A stretch of DNA of 20,438 nucleotides from JBFJWU01 sp041623475 [NCBI: bacterium] (GTDB lineage Bacteria > J088). A model generated the notes under the pieces. The model saw only the letters and a program-made list of their open reading frames with translations, was not told the origin of the DNA and searched no databases. The translations under genes were made by a program, and so were the position numbers. The stretch lies in the NCBI GenBank assembly GCA_041623475.1, contig JBFJWU010000010.1:1-20438 (forward strand). The letters run 5' to 3'. This document shows positions 1 through 7,600 of this stretch, in pieces (positions within the stretch are counted from its first letter, which is position 1; each line of letters starts with the position of its first letter).

Positions 1-635
1 GGTGACGAACCGGTTTCGACAATTACCAGTCGTTCGCGATTACTGGGAGCAGGCCACTCCTGGTTGAAACGACGATACTCCTCGGCATCGGCTGACAGCA
101 GTTCGGGGTCATCCATATGCCCGGTCGCCCAGGCCTTCAGATAGAGCAACAGCGCGAAATCGGCAATGGTCTCGCTGTCCATCGCGACGGTGTCCTGCTG
201 GAAACCAGCCTCGAACGATGCCCGCGCATTGTCAAACTCGCCGTCCAACGCATACAGCAGGCCCCGATAGAAGAAGGCCATGGAACGCTCGTAGGGCTCA
301 CCTTTGAAGTCTTTCATTCCTTCTTCGTGCCAGAGACGAAGCGCTTTCTGTGCGTTCTCACGGTTGCTGAACACGCTCAGAATGTCATCCAGGGCCAGAT
401 CCAGCTGGCGTTTTGCGGGTGCAAACGCGCCGGAATGAATCGCCTGGCCGGCGAAGTTCAGCCGGTTCAGGACCAGGTCGCGATCGTCACCCGACACAAT
501 CGGCCAGTACGCCCGGTGCAGCGCAACGGGCACATCGGATGGAATCCGTGCCGGGTCTACCAGCGACTGGCTTTCCGTCAGTTGGGCGCTGGAGCAGGCC
601 GTCAGCAGAAGCAACGCTGTAGCAACGGCTTTCAC
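1..635 (-). CDS. COG3014-like lipoprotein, C-terminus cut by window edge
   Basis: The reading frame is open from a GTG at 635 to the left edge, giving about 211 residues with no stop, so the gene is partial. The start overlaps the lpoB stop in a GTGA (632-635), which implies translational coupling. The N-terminus is a lipoprotein signal peptide: a short run of leucines followed by the lipobox LTAC, so the mature protein should be acylated and envelope-anchored. Further on, the pattern EPYERSMAFFYRGLLY, then DNARASFEAG, resembles the tetratricopeptide-like repeat of the COG3014 lipoproteins often encoded beside LpoB (family recognised from memory). The position directly after lpoB supports a role linked to peptidoglycan synthesis, but the molecular function of this family is not known to me. 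GTG is the only sensible start, because the signal peptide begins immediately after it. Confidence 0.8.
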   Translation of the reverse strand, partial: MKAVATALLLLTACSSAQLTESQSLVDPARIPSDVPVALHRAYWPIVSGDDRDLVLNRLNFAGQAIHSGAFAPAKRQLDLALDDILSVFSNRENAQKALRLWHEEGMKDFKGEPYERSMAFFYRGLLYALDGEFDNARASFEAGFQQDTVAMDSETIADFALLLYLKAWATGHMDDPELLSADAEEYRRFNQEWPAPSNRERLVIVETGSS

Positions 636-1237
636 CGATAGATCACGTCCGATGTCGATGTTTTGCGAAACTCGTACATGCCGGTCCAGACCGCCAGGCT
701 GGTTTCCAGATCCACCAGTTTGAACACGATCTGGTTGTACCTGGTTTTCGATCCAGCTTTGGCATCGATTGCATCCTGGGTCAGGATACGACCGGTCAGA
801 CGGTAGTCGGCGCCGGCGACTTTCGCGCTGCGGGCGACCGTTCCATCGGCAACTTCGCCTGAACGCTTGCGATCACGTTCCGCCTGGACCATGTCCTCGG
901 CCTGTCGTTCCACAAACAGCATCCGGCCGGCCGCGGCGCGATTTAGCTCGACCATCAGCCGTTCCGTAATCATCCGCTTGTTAACCGGTTCCGACCCCTC
1001 GTTGACAAAGTATTTGTCATCGACGATGACGTACGGTGCCTCTTTTTTCGCCGCGAACACCGGCGCTGCCAGGATATCGCGAGCCATCCGGTCAGTCATC
1101 GCCCGGATGTCCTGGCTTTCCACCCCGACGCCTGCCGTTGAACTCATCTCATCAGGGTTTTCATAGGATGTGGTTGCACCGCTGCTGGCGCACCCGGTTG
1201 CCATTGCGGCCAGCACGGCCGCTGCAAGGTATTTCAT
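632..1237 (-). CDS. lpoB: LpoB-type penicillin-binding protein activator lipoprotein
   Basis: This 201-residue protein has a lipoprotein signal peptide (MKYLAAAVLAAMATGC) with the acylated cysteine at residue 16. The rest matches the YcfM/LpoB family (PF13036). It includes an early segment of the type MTDRMARDIL, a NKRMITERLMVELNRAA helix, RMLFVER, a GADYRLTGRI strand and a C-terminal VDLETSLAVWTGMYEFRK stretch. In enterobacteria LpoB is an outer-membrane lipoprotein that activates the transpeptidase and glycosyltransferase activities of PBP1b; activation of a cognate class A PBP is inferred here. Its length is close to E. coli LpoB. The ATG overlaps the upstream stop as ATGA (1234-1237) and its own stop overlaps the next GTG, so it is the middle gene of a coupled trio. 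No promoter is visible directly upstream. Confidence 0.88.
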   Translation of the reverse strand: MKYLAAAVLAAMATGCASSGATTSYENPDEMSSTAGVGVESQDIRAMTDRMARDILAAPVFAAKKEAPYVIVDDKYFVNEGSEPVNKRMITERLMVELNRAAAGRMLFVERQAEDMVQAERDRKRSGEVADGTVARSAKVAGADYRLTGRILTQDAIDAKAGSKTRYNQIVFKLVDLETSLAVWTGMYEFRKTSTSDVIYR

Positions 1238-1782
1238 TTGTATCCCGGTCCTTTCAGGGAATGTTTGTATTGTCTGCGAAACTTAGGATAGATCTCGCCG
1301 GTCAACTCGATGGCCAGCGCGTAATGAGGATGGTCTGGATAGTGCCGCTTCAGGAATCTCGCCATCTGTGCCAATGAGTTGAACGACACGTCCGATGAGT
1401 CGCGAATATAGTCCCAGCCCCCTGCAGAATTAACGGCAATCGATCGTGCCGTCGCTTCGCCAAGCTTCTGGCCAATGGTTCTGCCCAGCACTCCGGCCAA
1501 CACGCCGTACTGCTGGCCAACCTGGCCACCCGTGACACCCAGCGCTGTTTTTCCCAGCTGTCCAGCCGCTTTGGCACTGACGCCCTTGTCTACCCAATCC
1601 GCCAAAACCCCATCGTGGGTATAGGGACTCATGTATTCCCCTGAATTGTCAGGAACAAAAGGCGCGTAACCGGGAAGGTTCTTTACGGGCGTGCCACCTT
1701 TTCCGCCGTGGGCGCAGGCCTGGGACAGGACTGCAATCAGCACGACAATGATGCGGTACGCAAACATATCGGCATGGTACAT
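1234..1782 (-). CDS. small lipoprotein of unknown function, first gene of the LpoB module
   Basis: From the ATG at 1782 this is 182 residues. The frame runs further upstream into the glycosyltransferase gene, but that extension has no signal peptide, so the start is placed at 1782; 1767 is equally possible. Neither start has a clear Shine-Dalgarno sequence. The N-terminus is a lipoprotein signal: FAYRIIVVLIAVLSQAC, with lipobox LSQAC. The centre is glycine- and alanine-rich (TALGVTGGQVGQQYGVLAGV), like a glycine-zipper helix that could lie in or on a membrane. The C-terminal third is charged, with the pattern DVSFNSLAQMARFLKRHYP and ending in EIYPKFRRQY. I do not recognise a named family. The 4-bp overlap with lpoB and the shared lipoprotein character suggest that all three products work together at the outer membrane. 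Confidence 0.78.
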   Translation of the reverse strand: MYHADMFAYRIIVVLIAVLSQACAHGGKGGTPVKNLPGYAPFVPDNSGEYMSPYTHDGVLADWVDKGVSAKAAGQLGKTALGVTGGQVGQQYGVLAGVLGRTIGQKLGEATARSIAVNSAGGWDYIRDSSDVSFNSLAQMARFLKRHYPDHPHYALAIELTGEIYPKFRRQYKHSLKGPGYK

Positions 1783-1810
1783 GGAACAATCTGTTCGCTG
1801 CCGGATCGCT

Positions 1811-2950
1811 TCAGCGGTTCGCGGATTCGTCCTGAAGCTGACGGTACATGTCAGCATACTGGCGGACCAGAATCGCCCAGTCGTAGTCCGGGACGGTTTC
1901 GAAACCCCTGGCAACACAGCGGTCCCGAAGCTGCCGGTCATCCAGGACCTGGACAGCGGCCTTGACCGTTGCAGCTGTATCGCCGACATCTACGAGGAAG
2001 CCGTTCTGACCATCGACAATTAAGTCCGGGGCCATTCCAACCCGTGTACTGACGATCGGCACGCCCGTTGCCATACATTCCATGATCGCTTTTGGCCCGC
2101 CCTCCAGCCGACTGGTCACCAGGTACAGATCCAGGCACTGGTAGTAGTCAACGATATCGTCAAAATTTTCCAGGAACCGGTGCGTGTATGGGATCCCGGC
2201 ATCATCGAGCCGTTTCTTTACGTACCCGCGGGCAGGCCCGGTCAGCAGGCAATGAACCGGTCGTTCCCTGGCCAGCTCAATGACAGCGTCCGCGAACAGG
2301 TCCGGCCCCTTGATCAACTTCGGAGACATCCCTTCGCCCCAGCCGTCGCCGTCTTTCTGGAATGATCCGATACAGATATGGTCGTGTGGAATCCCTAGTT
2401 CCGACCGCATTGCCTGCCGTCGCTCGCCTGCCTCCGGCTTCGACCAGGGCCGGAATGTATCAAGATCAACACCAATCGGGATCTTGACGACTTTTCGGTC
2501 CGGTATTCCCCATGCCCGCATGTTGTCGATCATCATGCTGTTGGCCACGACGATGCGGCTGACACATCCCTGCATCTCCTGAAGTCGATGGATCATATTG
2601 TCAAAGTAGTCGTCAACGCCAAGCTCAGCGTGAAAAATCGTTGCAACAACCAGATTAGACGGGTGCACCCGCCGATAACCACCGTTCGTATAGGTGTGTG
2701 CAGAGCCAAAATGAACAATCGAATTAACGTGAAACCGGGGCGACGTGTCGACAACAAACCGCCAGGGATCGTCGCGGGTTCCGTCCGCGATATAGCCGGC
2801 AATTCTGCGAATCACCCAGTCACTTGTGTCGGTTACCTGGACAACACGTTCGATTCGACCGGTACGCGCCCCGGTCAGATGCCAGCCGATAAACCCCGGC
2901 AACTTCCTTAGGTTGTTCAGCCTGGCTTCCAGGTTGGACATTGACAACAC
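1811..2950 (-). CDS. GT4-family glycosyltransferase
   Basis: The protein is about 379 residues with the two-Rossmann GT-B layout. The donor-binding half has IPIGVDLDTFRP (157-168), a LIKGPDLF segment around 212-219, and the EX7E motif as EGGPKAIME (283-291), followed by GVPIVSTRVGMAPDLI and DGQNGFLVD. This is the retaining GT4 pattern, which uses nucleotide-sugar donors. The acceptor cannot be read from sequence. It directly follows a GDP-mannose 4,6-dehydratase, so a GDP-6-deoxy sugar donor is plausible but inferred. An AGGAG (2955-2959) is fused to the dehydratase stop codon. It lies 4 nt from GTG 2950, 7 nt from TTG 2947 and 13 nt from ATG 2941, so the true start is one of the first two. 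The N-terminal region lacks a membrane segment, so the enzyme is probably cytoplasmic or peripheral. Confidence 0.88.
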   Translation of the reverse strand: MLSMSNLEARLNNLRKLPGFIGWHLTGARTGRIERVVQVTDTSDWVIRRIAGYIADGTRDDPWRFVVDTSPRFHVNSIVHFGSAHTYTNGGYRRVHPSNLVVATIFHAELGVDDYFDNMIHRLQEMQGCVSRIVVANSMMIDNMRAWGIPDRKVVKIPIGVDLDTFRPWSKPEAGERRQAMRSELGIPHDHICIGSFQKDGDGWGEGMSPKLIKGPDLFADAVIELARERPVHCLLTGPARGYVKKRLDDAGIPYTHRFLENFDDIVDYYQCLDLYLVTSRLEGGPKAIMECMATGVPIVSTRVGMAPDLIVDGQNGFLVDVGDTAATVKAAVQVLDDRQLRDRCVARGFETVPDYDWAILVRQYADMYRQLQDESANR

Positions 2951-2957
2951 CTGGCTC

Positions 2958-3941
2958 CTATTTTTGCAACAGGTCCAGGTCGTTCTGCACCATTTCCTCG
3001 ATCAGCTCCTCGAACGTCACCTGCGCCTGCCACCCCAGGACATCGCGGGCCTTTTGAGGGTTACCAACCAGTGGAACCGGCTCGGTTGGCCGGACAAATC
3101 GCTCGTCAATTCGCAGGTACTTATTAAAATCCAGTCCCAACGACCCGAACGCAACATCCAGCAAATCCCGGACGCTGTGCGATACCCCGGTCGCAATGAC
3201 GTAATCGTCTGGCTGGTCCTGCTGCAGCATCCGCCACATTGCGTCGACATACTCCCGCGAATGGCCCCAGTCCCTGGTCGCATCGATATTCCCCAGCGTG
3301 ATCGTGTCCTGCAATCCCAACTTGATTCGCGCCGCGTGATGGGTAATCTTGCGGGTCACAAACTGGAACCCACGCCGAGGACTTTCGTGGTTGAACAGGA
3401 TACCGCCGCACGTGAACATGTCGTAATGCTCACGATAGGCCCGGTTCATATCAAAGCTGGCGACTTTGGATATTCCATAGACCGATCGGGGCCGGAACGG
3501 TGTCTTTTCATTTTGTGGCGATGATTCCGCCTTTCCGAACATCTCGCTGGATCCGGCAAAATAGATCCGCGAATCGGGAACCAGCTCGCGGCAGCAGGAC
3601 AAAACATAATGGGTTCCGTTGACATTCGTATTCAACGTTGACAGCTCGTCATCAAAGTTGAAACTGACATAGCTGTAGGCCGCAAGGTGATACACCTCAT
3701 CGGGAACGACCTGGCGAATCGCTGAAAAAATACTGGGATAGTTGTCAATCGATCCGGGGACTAATGTTATCTGGTCCCGCAGGTGGTCAATTCGTCTCAG
3801 CCGGTGGGTTGCATCCTCCAGCGATTCGCGCCGGATCAGGCCGTAGACCTCGTACCCTTTATCCAACAGGAGTTCGGCCAGATAGCTGCCATCCTGGCCC
3901 GAAATCCCTGTTATGAATGCTTTTTTTGCCGAGGCGGCCAT
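2958..3941 (-). CDS. gmd: GDP-mannose 4,6-dehydratase
   Basis: This 327-residue short-chain dehydrogenase converts GDP-D-mannose to GDP-4-keto-6-deoxymannose, the precursor of GDP-fucose, GDP-rhamnose, GDP-perosamine and others. The NADP-binding loop is TGISGQDGSYL (G12, G15, G18). The active site is visible as SSEMFG (131-136) with the glutamate at 133 and YGISK (155-159). The family-specific NHESPRRGFQFVT (184-196) and the GNIDATRDWGHSREYV block (218-232) are intact. An upstream ATG at 3986 would add 15 residues before the Rossmann strand. The start at 3941 is preferred because a good promoter-like sequence lies just upstream of it, although there is no Shine-Dalgarno. No reductase or epimerase for the keto intermediate is in the window, so the final sugar is unknown. 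A GT4 gene follows immediately. Confidence 0.94.
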   Translation of the reverse strand: MAASAKKAFITGISGQDGSYLAELLLDKGYEVYGLIRRESLEDATHRLRRIDHLRDQITLVPGSIDNYPSIFSAIRQVVPDEVYHLAAYSYVSFNFDDELSTLNTNVNGTHYVLSCCRELVPDSRIYFAGSSEMFGKAESSPQNEKTPFRPRSVYGISKVASFDMNRAYREHYDMFTCGGILFNHESPRRGFQFVTRKITHHAARIKLGLQDTITLGNIDATRDWGHSREYVDAMWRMLQQDQPDDYVIATGVSHSVRDLLDVAFGSLGLDFNKYLRIDERFVRPTEPVPLVGNPQKARDVLGWQAQVTFEELIEEMVQNDLDLLQK

Positions 3942-3948
3942 GCGTGAA

Positions 3949-3978
3949 AATATAACTGTTTCCAACAACTTATGCCAA
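3949..3978 (-). promoter_or_regulatory. candidate sigma70 promoter for gmd, possibly leaderless
   Basis: Reading the minus strand there is TTGGCA (3973-3978), an 18-nt spacer, then TATATT (3949-3954). Each hexamer differs from the consensus at one position. Transcription would begin about 6-8 nt downstream, that is at or next to the gmd ATG at 3941, giving a leaderless or nearly leaderless mRNA. This fits the lack of a Shine-Dalgarno before that ATG. It would separate gmd, the glycosyltransferase and the lipoprotein trio from the acyl-CoA dehydrogenase genes upstream. Confidence 0.5.
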
Positions 3979-4002
3979 TTCGGCATCCCTGCTGAGATCT
4001 AT

Positions 4003-4875
4003 TCAGGTGGCAGCCTGCATCCACTCGGCAACGACCCCTGACACCGCACCTGAAGTCCGGGCCCATCGAAAATGGTCCGCCGGACAGCCAAGCTCTTCGC
4101 TGTCCATCGTTAGCGTCCGGATCCGGGCTGACGGCAACTTCGACAGGACTGACTCAATACCACCGCCGGGTGCCAGGCGGTCATCAGAAAATCCGATTGA
4201 AAGTACGTGACCTGTCCAGGATCCGACCCTGTCGTCAAGATCCTCGGCAATCCCGGCCGCCCGATAATGATTGCCGACCGCCATCTGGCGCCAGTCGGCC
4301 ATCAGTCGGCGCGCCTCTCGTCCGCCGAACCCGATTCGATGTCCTGGAAAATAGCCGAGGACGATGCCGGTCAACGGAATCAGCCCGATCAGGACAGCGA
4401 CTTGAAGTTTCATATTCATGGGAAATCCCCCGATCCAGGGACTGGCCGTCGCAATCGTACAAACCCTGCCAAACCGCCCGGGGTTCATCCCGGCGTACAT
4501 GAGCGACAGATGGCCACCCAGGCTGTGTCCGCAAAGTACTGGAACGGCGCCCCCGGTGCGGCGAGACGCTTCGGAAACCCAGGCGGGCAGATCGCGTTGC
4601 AGCGTCTCTGAAAATCCGAAATCGATCTGCCTGGAAGCCCTCAGTGAACTGTTGCCGTAGCCCCGCAGTTCAGCGAGCAGGACACTGATGCCCCGATCCG
4701 CCAGGTCTTGGCAAAAGGGTGTATACCAGCTGGCTTTCATTCCCAACGCGGGCAGAAATACCAGGCCGCCGCCGTCCCGGGCTCCCTGGAACCATTGGAA
4801 TGGAGCCTGGTAATCGCCAACGCCAATGTTCTCAACCTGGGGCGGACGACCGGATTTGCCGCCGTGCCCAGTCAA
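4003..4875 (-). CDS. alpha/beta hydrolase, COG4757-like
   Basis: This 290-residue protein has an alpha/beta-hydrolase fold. The nucleophile elbow is GHSLGG (serine at 118), an acidic residue lies in FSDDRLAP (D231 or D232), and the histidine is in PADHFRW (H268). Together these make a complete Ser-Asp-His triad. The stretch GYFPGHRIGFGG (174-185) followed by ADWRQMAVGNHY matches the COG4757 group of predicted hydrolases as I remember it. The substrate is unknown. The start is an ATG overlapping the stop of the upstream acyl-CoA dehydrogenase by 4 bp (4872-4875), so the two are coupled and the hydrolase may act on an ester or thioester in the same catabolic route. A hydrophobic stretch (158-172) sits inside the cap region rather than at the N-terminus, so it is not a signal peptide. 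Confidence 0.85.
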   Translation of the reverse strand: MTGHGGKSGRPPQVENIGVGDYQAPFQWFQGARDGGGLVFLPALGMKASWYTPFCQDLADRGISVLLAELRGYGNSSLRASRQIDFGFSETLQRDLPAWVSEASRRTGGAVPVLCGHSLGGHLSLMYAGMNPGRFGRVCTIATASPWIGGFPMNMKLQVAVLIGLIPLTGIVLGYFPGHRIGFGGREARRLMADWRQMAVGNHYRAAGIAEDLDDRVGSWTGHVLSIGFSDDRLAPGGGIESVLSKLPSARIRTLTMDSEELGCPADHFRWARTSGAVSGVVAEWMQAAT

Positions 4876-6059
4876 TTCGCGGGCATGCCCAATTCAACCT
4901 CACTGAACCGTTCGAGGATCTTGTCGGAACAGAGCGGAATAATCCGCCACAGCAGAACCAATGGCCAATAGGTGATGATCCCGGTATCCCGGTCGAAACC
5001 GCTGCCACCGTGGCACTGGACACCAATATCGCAGGCAGCGACGGCTGCTTCAGTCGCCTGATACTTCGCAACACTGGCATAGCTGAGCAATTCGCCTGCG
5101 TCACTGGTCTCATCAAACGCCACCGCCGCTCGCCCGGTAACCAGTTTGGCCATTTCCACATCGGTTGCGGCCAGGACCATCGGATGCTGGACGGCCTGAT
5201 AGGAGCCAATCGGCTCTTCGTAGATAATTCTGCTGTTGCCGTAATCAACGGCCATCGCCAGGATTCGGTCGCCCCAGCCGATCGCTGCCGATGCCATCAT
5301 CAGCATTTGCCTGGCCGCAAGCCGGGTGACCAGTTCACCTCCCTGGTCTATTCCCCCGATTACTGCGTCCCGCGCGACTTTGACATCCGACAACACAACG
5401 TCAAAAAAGGAGTCACCGGTTACCCGGACCCGTTCTTCTTCGTCCTGGACACGGACATTAACCTGCCGGGGTTCGATGGTGACACCAGCCGCTTCGGCTG
5501 GAACCACCACCAGGCTGATTCCATCCGAACCGGTTGTACCGGCTCCGGACCGGACGGGAATCAGGATATTGGCGGCGCTGTCCGCGCAGACGGCATAGCG
5601 TTTGGTTCCGCTGATGACCAGCGAATCGCCATCCGCAACGGCAGAAACCGTTATGTCGTGCAGGTTGCGACCGTCTGCCCGCTCGAGGCTTGCGTACGTC
5701 CACCGTGCTCCCGCAACAATGTCCGGTATCCATTGCTGTTGCTGCTCAGGCGTTCCAAAACTGGCGACCGCGTCACAACAGACCAACGTGTCAATCAGGA
5801 CATTGGATGCCAAACCGGCCTTGCCCATACTGCCCATAAACGCTGCCAGGTCACCACTGCTGAAACCGCTGCCACCATGTGGTTCGGGGGCCAGCGCACC
5901 AAGAAATCCGTTCTCTGTCAGAACGTTCCAAAACCTGTCCGGAAAAACTTCCTTCCGTGCCTGTTCCAGAAAATAAGCGTGGTCGAATTCCTTGCCGATT
6001 TGCGCAACAGCCGCCGCAATCATCTGCTGGTCTTCGGTTTGTGTCGTTTCATCGAACAT
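4872..6059 (-). CDS. acyl-CoA dehydrogenase-like protein lacking usual catalytic residues
   Basis: The 395-residue protein has the full acyl-CoA dehydrogenase fold: an N-terminal helical domain with ENGFLGALAPEPHGGSG (49-65), a middle beta domain and a C-terminal helical domain with CHGGSGFDRDTG (349-360). Three things are off. Where active enzymes read TEPGAGSD, this one has LERADGRN (125-132). Where the catalytic glutamate sits in RIYEGTS, it has RIIPLCS with Pro375. At the alternative helix-G site, used by isovaleryl-CoA and long-chain dehydrogenases, it appears to have arginine (LAARQ, R250). It therefore looks like a structural partner of the adjacent dehydrogenase, as in alpha2beta2 heteromeric enzymes. 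AGGAG (6067-6071) is fused to the upstream TAG stop and lies 7 nt before the ATG. The stop overlaps the hydrolase start. Confidence 0.87.
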   Translation of the reverse strand: MFDETTQTEDQQMIAAAVAQIGKEFDHAYFLEQARKEVFPDRFWNVLTENGFLGALAPEPHGGSGFSSGDLAAFMGSMGKAGLASNVLIDTLVCCDAVASFGTPEQQQQWIPDIVAGARWTYASLERADGRNLHDITVSAVADGDSLVISGTKRYAVCADSAANILIPVRSGAGTTGSDGISLVVVPAEAAGVTIEPRQVNVRVQDEEERVRVTGDSFFDVVLSDVKVARDAVIGGIDQGGELVTRLAARQMLMMASAAIGWGDRILAMAVDYGNSRIIYEEPIGSYQAVQHPMVLAATDVEMAKLVTGRAAVAFDETSDAGELLSYASVAKYQATEAAVAACDIGVQCHGGSGFDRDTGIITYWPLVLLWRIIPLCSDKILERFSEVELGMPAN

Positions 6060-6069
6060 CCCGCGACTC

Positions 6070-7281
6070 CTATCGGTAACTTTTGGGGAGGCCGAGCATG
6101 TGCTCGCCCAGGAAGTTCAGCACCATCTCGTTATTAATGGGCGCGACCCGTAACAGCCTTGCCATCAAGTAGTCGCCGCCGACATCGTCCTTGTCCTTGT
6201 CGAGACCCTCGACACCGTACAGTTCCAACGCCAACTGACAGGCTTCGTTCGCAGCCATTGTCGACAAATACTTGGCCATGTTTGCAAATGTACCCATCAC
6301 GACCGGGTTTTCACTGTTGTCGTAGGCCACACAAGCCCTCTTGGTCGCCAGGCTGGCCTGTTCCAGCTTCAGCTTGACTTTGGCGATCCGCCGTTTGATA
6401 TCCGGATCAGACCCTGGCACGCGTCCGTCGCTGGCCGGAATAGCCGCCCGCTCCATCGCCCGGCTCAATGCTTCCTGGCACAGGCGCAGCGTTGTAAAGC
6501 CGACAATGATGCGTTCCAGGTTCAGCGTGTAAAAAACACTTGCCGAAATCTTGCCCCCTGACTTGGTCCCGCTTTTGGAACCGACCAACGCATCCTTGGG
6601 GATTTTCACATCGTCGTAATAGATCGTAAACTGCTTGTCGCCGAGAACCGCAATATCCAGTTCCGTCATTGATATTCCCGCGGTCGCCGTTTCCATTATG
6701 AACGTGCCAACGCCCTGCTCTTCACCATCTTTCACAATCCGCGCGACAACGACCATGTAATGAGACGTATCTGCGGCCGAAATGTAGGTTTTCTGGCCAT
6801 TCATGACAAAATGGTCGCCGTTGTCTACGGCGATAGTCGACACTTTGTTTGTATTGGTCCCGGCACCTGGCTCAGTGATGCAGTAGCAGAACAGCCTCCC
6901 CTTCATGATCTCGGGAAGGTACCTGGACATCGCTGCGTCGCGGCCCCCCTCGCCCGATGAAATCGCCGCCATTCCCATTGCAGTCAGCGCATACTTCACG
7001 GGTTGGGCCTTGGCGGTAGTTTTCGCCATACTGCGACCGGGAACGGGCTCGTTGCCGCCGTACATGATCAGTTGGCGAAGCGCCTCTGTCTTGAATGGCA
7101 GCAGTCCGCCGGGAGACATGATCATGTCCATATACTGGGCAGCACCGCTTTTCATAGCCGATTGCATCAACGAAGATTGCAGATCTCCGTCCATCTTTCG
7201 CAGGTCAATCCCCGCAATCAGGCCGGCAACGGCCTCAACCATCTCTTTTTCCCGTTGGGTTCGGGTCTCAAATTCGATCAT
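6070..7281 (-). CDS. acyl-CoA dehydrogenase, likely the catalytic subunit of a pair
   Basis: From ATG 7281 the protein is 403 residues. In-frame ATGs at 7296 and 7317 exist, but GGAG (7287-7290) lies 5 nt before 7281, which decides the start. The FAD and substrate loop is intact as CITEPGAGTN (134-143). The usual C-terminal catalytic glutamate is replaced by Pro381 (RVAPINNEM). A glutamate is present in NLERII (E256), where isovaleryl-CoA and long-chain acyl-CoA dehydrogenases carry their catalytic base (LDLERL in human IVD). This is probably an active enzyme that forms an enoyl-CoA with transfer of electrons to ETF. The next gene, 10 bp downstream, is a second dehydrogenase with degenerate active-site motifs, so a heteromeric enzyme is likely. 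The acyl substrate cannot be told. Confidence 0.9.
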   Translation of the reverse strand: MIEFETRTQREKEMVEAVAGLIAGIDLRKMDGDLQSSLMQSAMKSGAAQYMDMIMSPGGLLPFKTEALRQLIMYGGNEPVPGRSMAKTTAKAQPVKYALTAMGMAAISSGEGGRDAAMSRYLPEIMKGRLFCYCITEPGAGTNTNKVSTIAVDNGDHFVMNGQKTYISAADTSHYMVVVARIVKDGEEQGVGTFIMETATAGISMTELDIAVLGDKQFTIYYDDVKIPKDALVGSKSGTKSGGKISASVFYTLNLERIIVGFTTLRLCQEALSRAMERAAIPASDGRVPGSDPDIKRRIAKVKLKLEQASLATKRACVAYDNSENPVVMGTFANMAKYLSTMAANEACQLALELYGVEGLDKDKDDVGGDYLMARLLRVAPINNEMVLNFLGEHMLGLPKSYR

Positions 7282-7286
7282 CTTTG

Positions 7287-7290
7287 CTCC
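7287..7290 (-). promoter_or_regulatory. Shine-Dalgarno GGAG setting the dehydrogenase start at 7281
   Basis: The minus strand reads GGAG followed by the 5-nt spacer CAAAG and then ATG at 7281. The upstream in-frame ATGs at 7296 and 7317 have no comparable site, so the shorter protein is preferred. Confidence 0.65.
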
Positions 7291-7438
7291 AGCCATGGCA
7301 CTAGTGAAAAGTAGCACTTTATACTTTACACCAAGCGGTCAATACTGGCGAACCACTGGCAATACAATACTTGCGCAGGAACCTGCCGCTTTGCAAACAA
7401 GATCATCCTGAAATTCTGTTAATCTGATAGCTGTTCAA

Positions 7439-7482
7439 TTGGGGTGGTTATCCCGGCACTTTTAGTGCTGGATGTTCCCCAA
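7439..7482 (+). other. two-stem hairpin in the presumed leader of the decarboxylase genes
   Basis: The outer stem pairs TTGGGG (7439-7444) with CCCCAA (7477-7482) perfectly. Inside it CCGGCAC (7453-7459) pairs with GTGCTGG (7465-7471), with one G-U wobble, around the loop TTTTA. An asymmetric internal loop separates the stems (8 nt left, 5 nt right). There is no T-run after it, so it is not a standard terminator. It lies about 130 nt upstream of the first gene and could be a cis-regulatory RNA or a DNA operator. It matches no riboswitch class that I can identify. Confidence 0.4.
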
Positions 7483-7550
7483 GGCCAAATACAAAAGTTG
7501 ACGTTGGAGCACTCGCAGCAAAGCGGGCTTCAATGACTTTGTCGGCAGAT

Positions 7551-7579
7551 GCGGGTGTGCCACGAGGCCGGGCACCTGC
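7551..7579 (+). other. hairpin just upstream of the decarboxylase small-subunit start
   Basis: GCGGGTG (7551-7557) pairs with CACCTGC (7573-7579) with one G-U wobble. Within the loop GCC (7559-7561) can pair with GGC (7566-7568). It ends 21 nt before the AGGA ribosome binding site, so it could influence translation start, but the evidence is only the potential fold. Confidence 0.3.
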
Positions 7580-7600
7580 TGTTTCGCTTAAGTTGACAAC

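Noticed and set aside
117-641. Open frame of 174 codons on the plus strand
   Set aside because: It is antisense to the COG3014-like lipoprotein, whose signal peptide, lipobox and coupled start make it the real gene.
1783-1989. Upstream extension of the small lipoprotein into the glycosyltransferase gene
   Set aside because: The extra 69 residues have no signal peptide and sit antigenic to nothing known; the lipoprotein signal begins at 1782 or 1767.
4719-6137. Open frame of 472 codons on the plus strand
   Set aside because: It lies antisense to the hydrolase and acyl-CoA dehydrogenase genes, has no recognisable domain and is rich in Arg, Pro and Asn. It is an artefact of the GC-rich codon use on the other strand.
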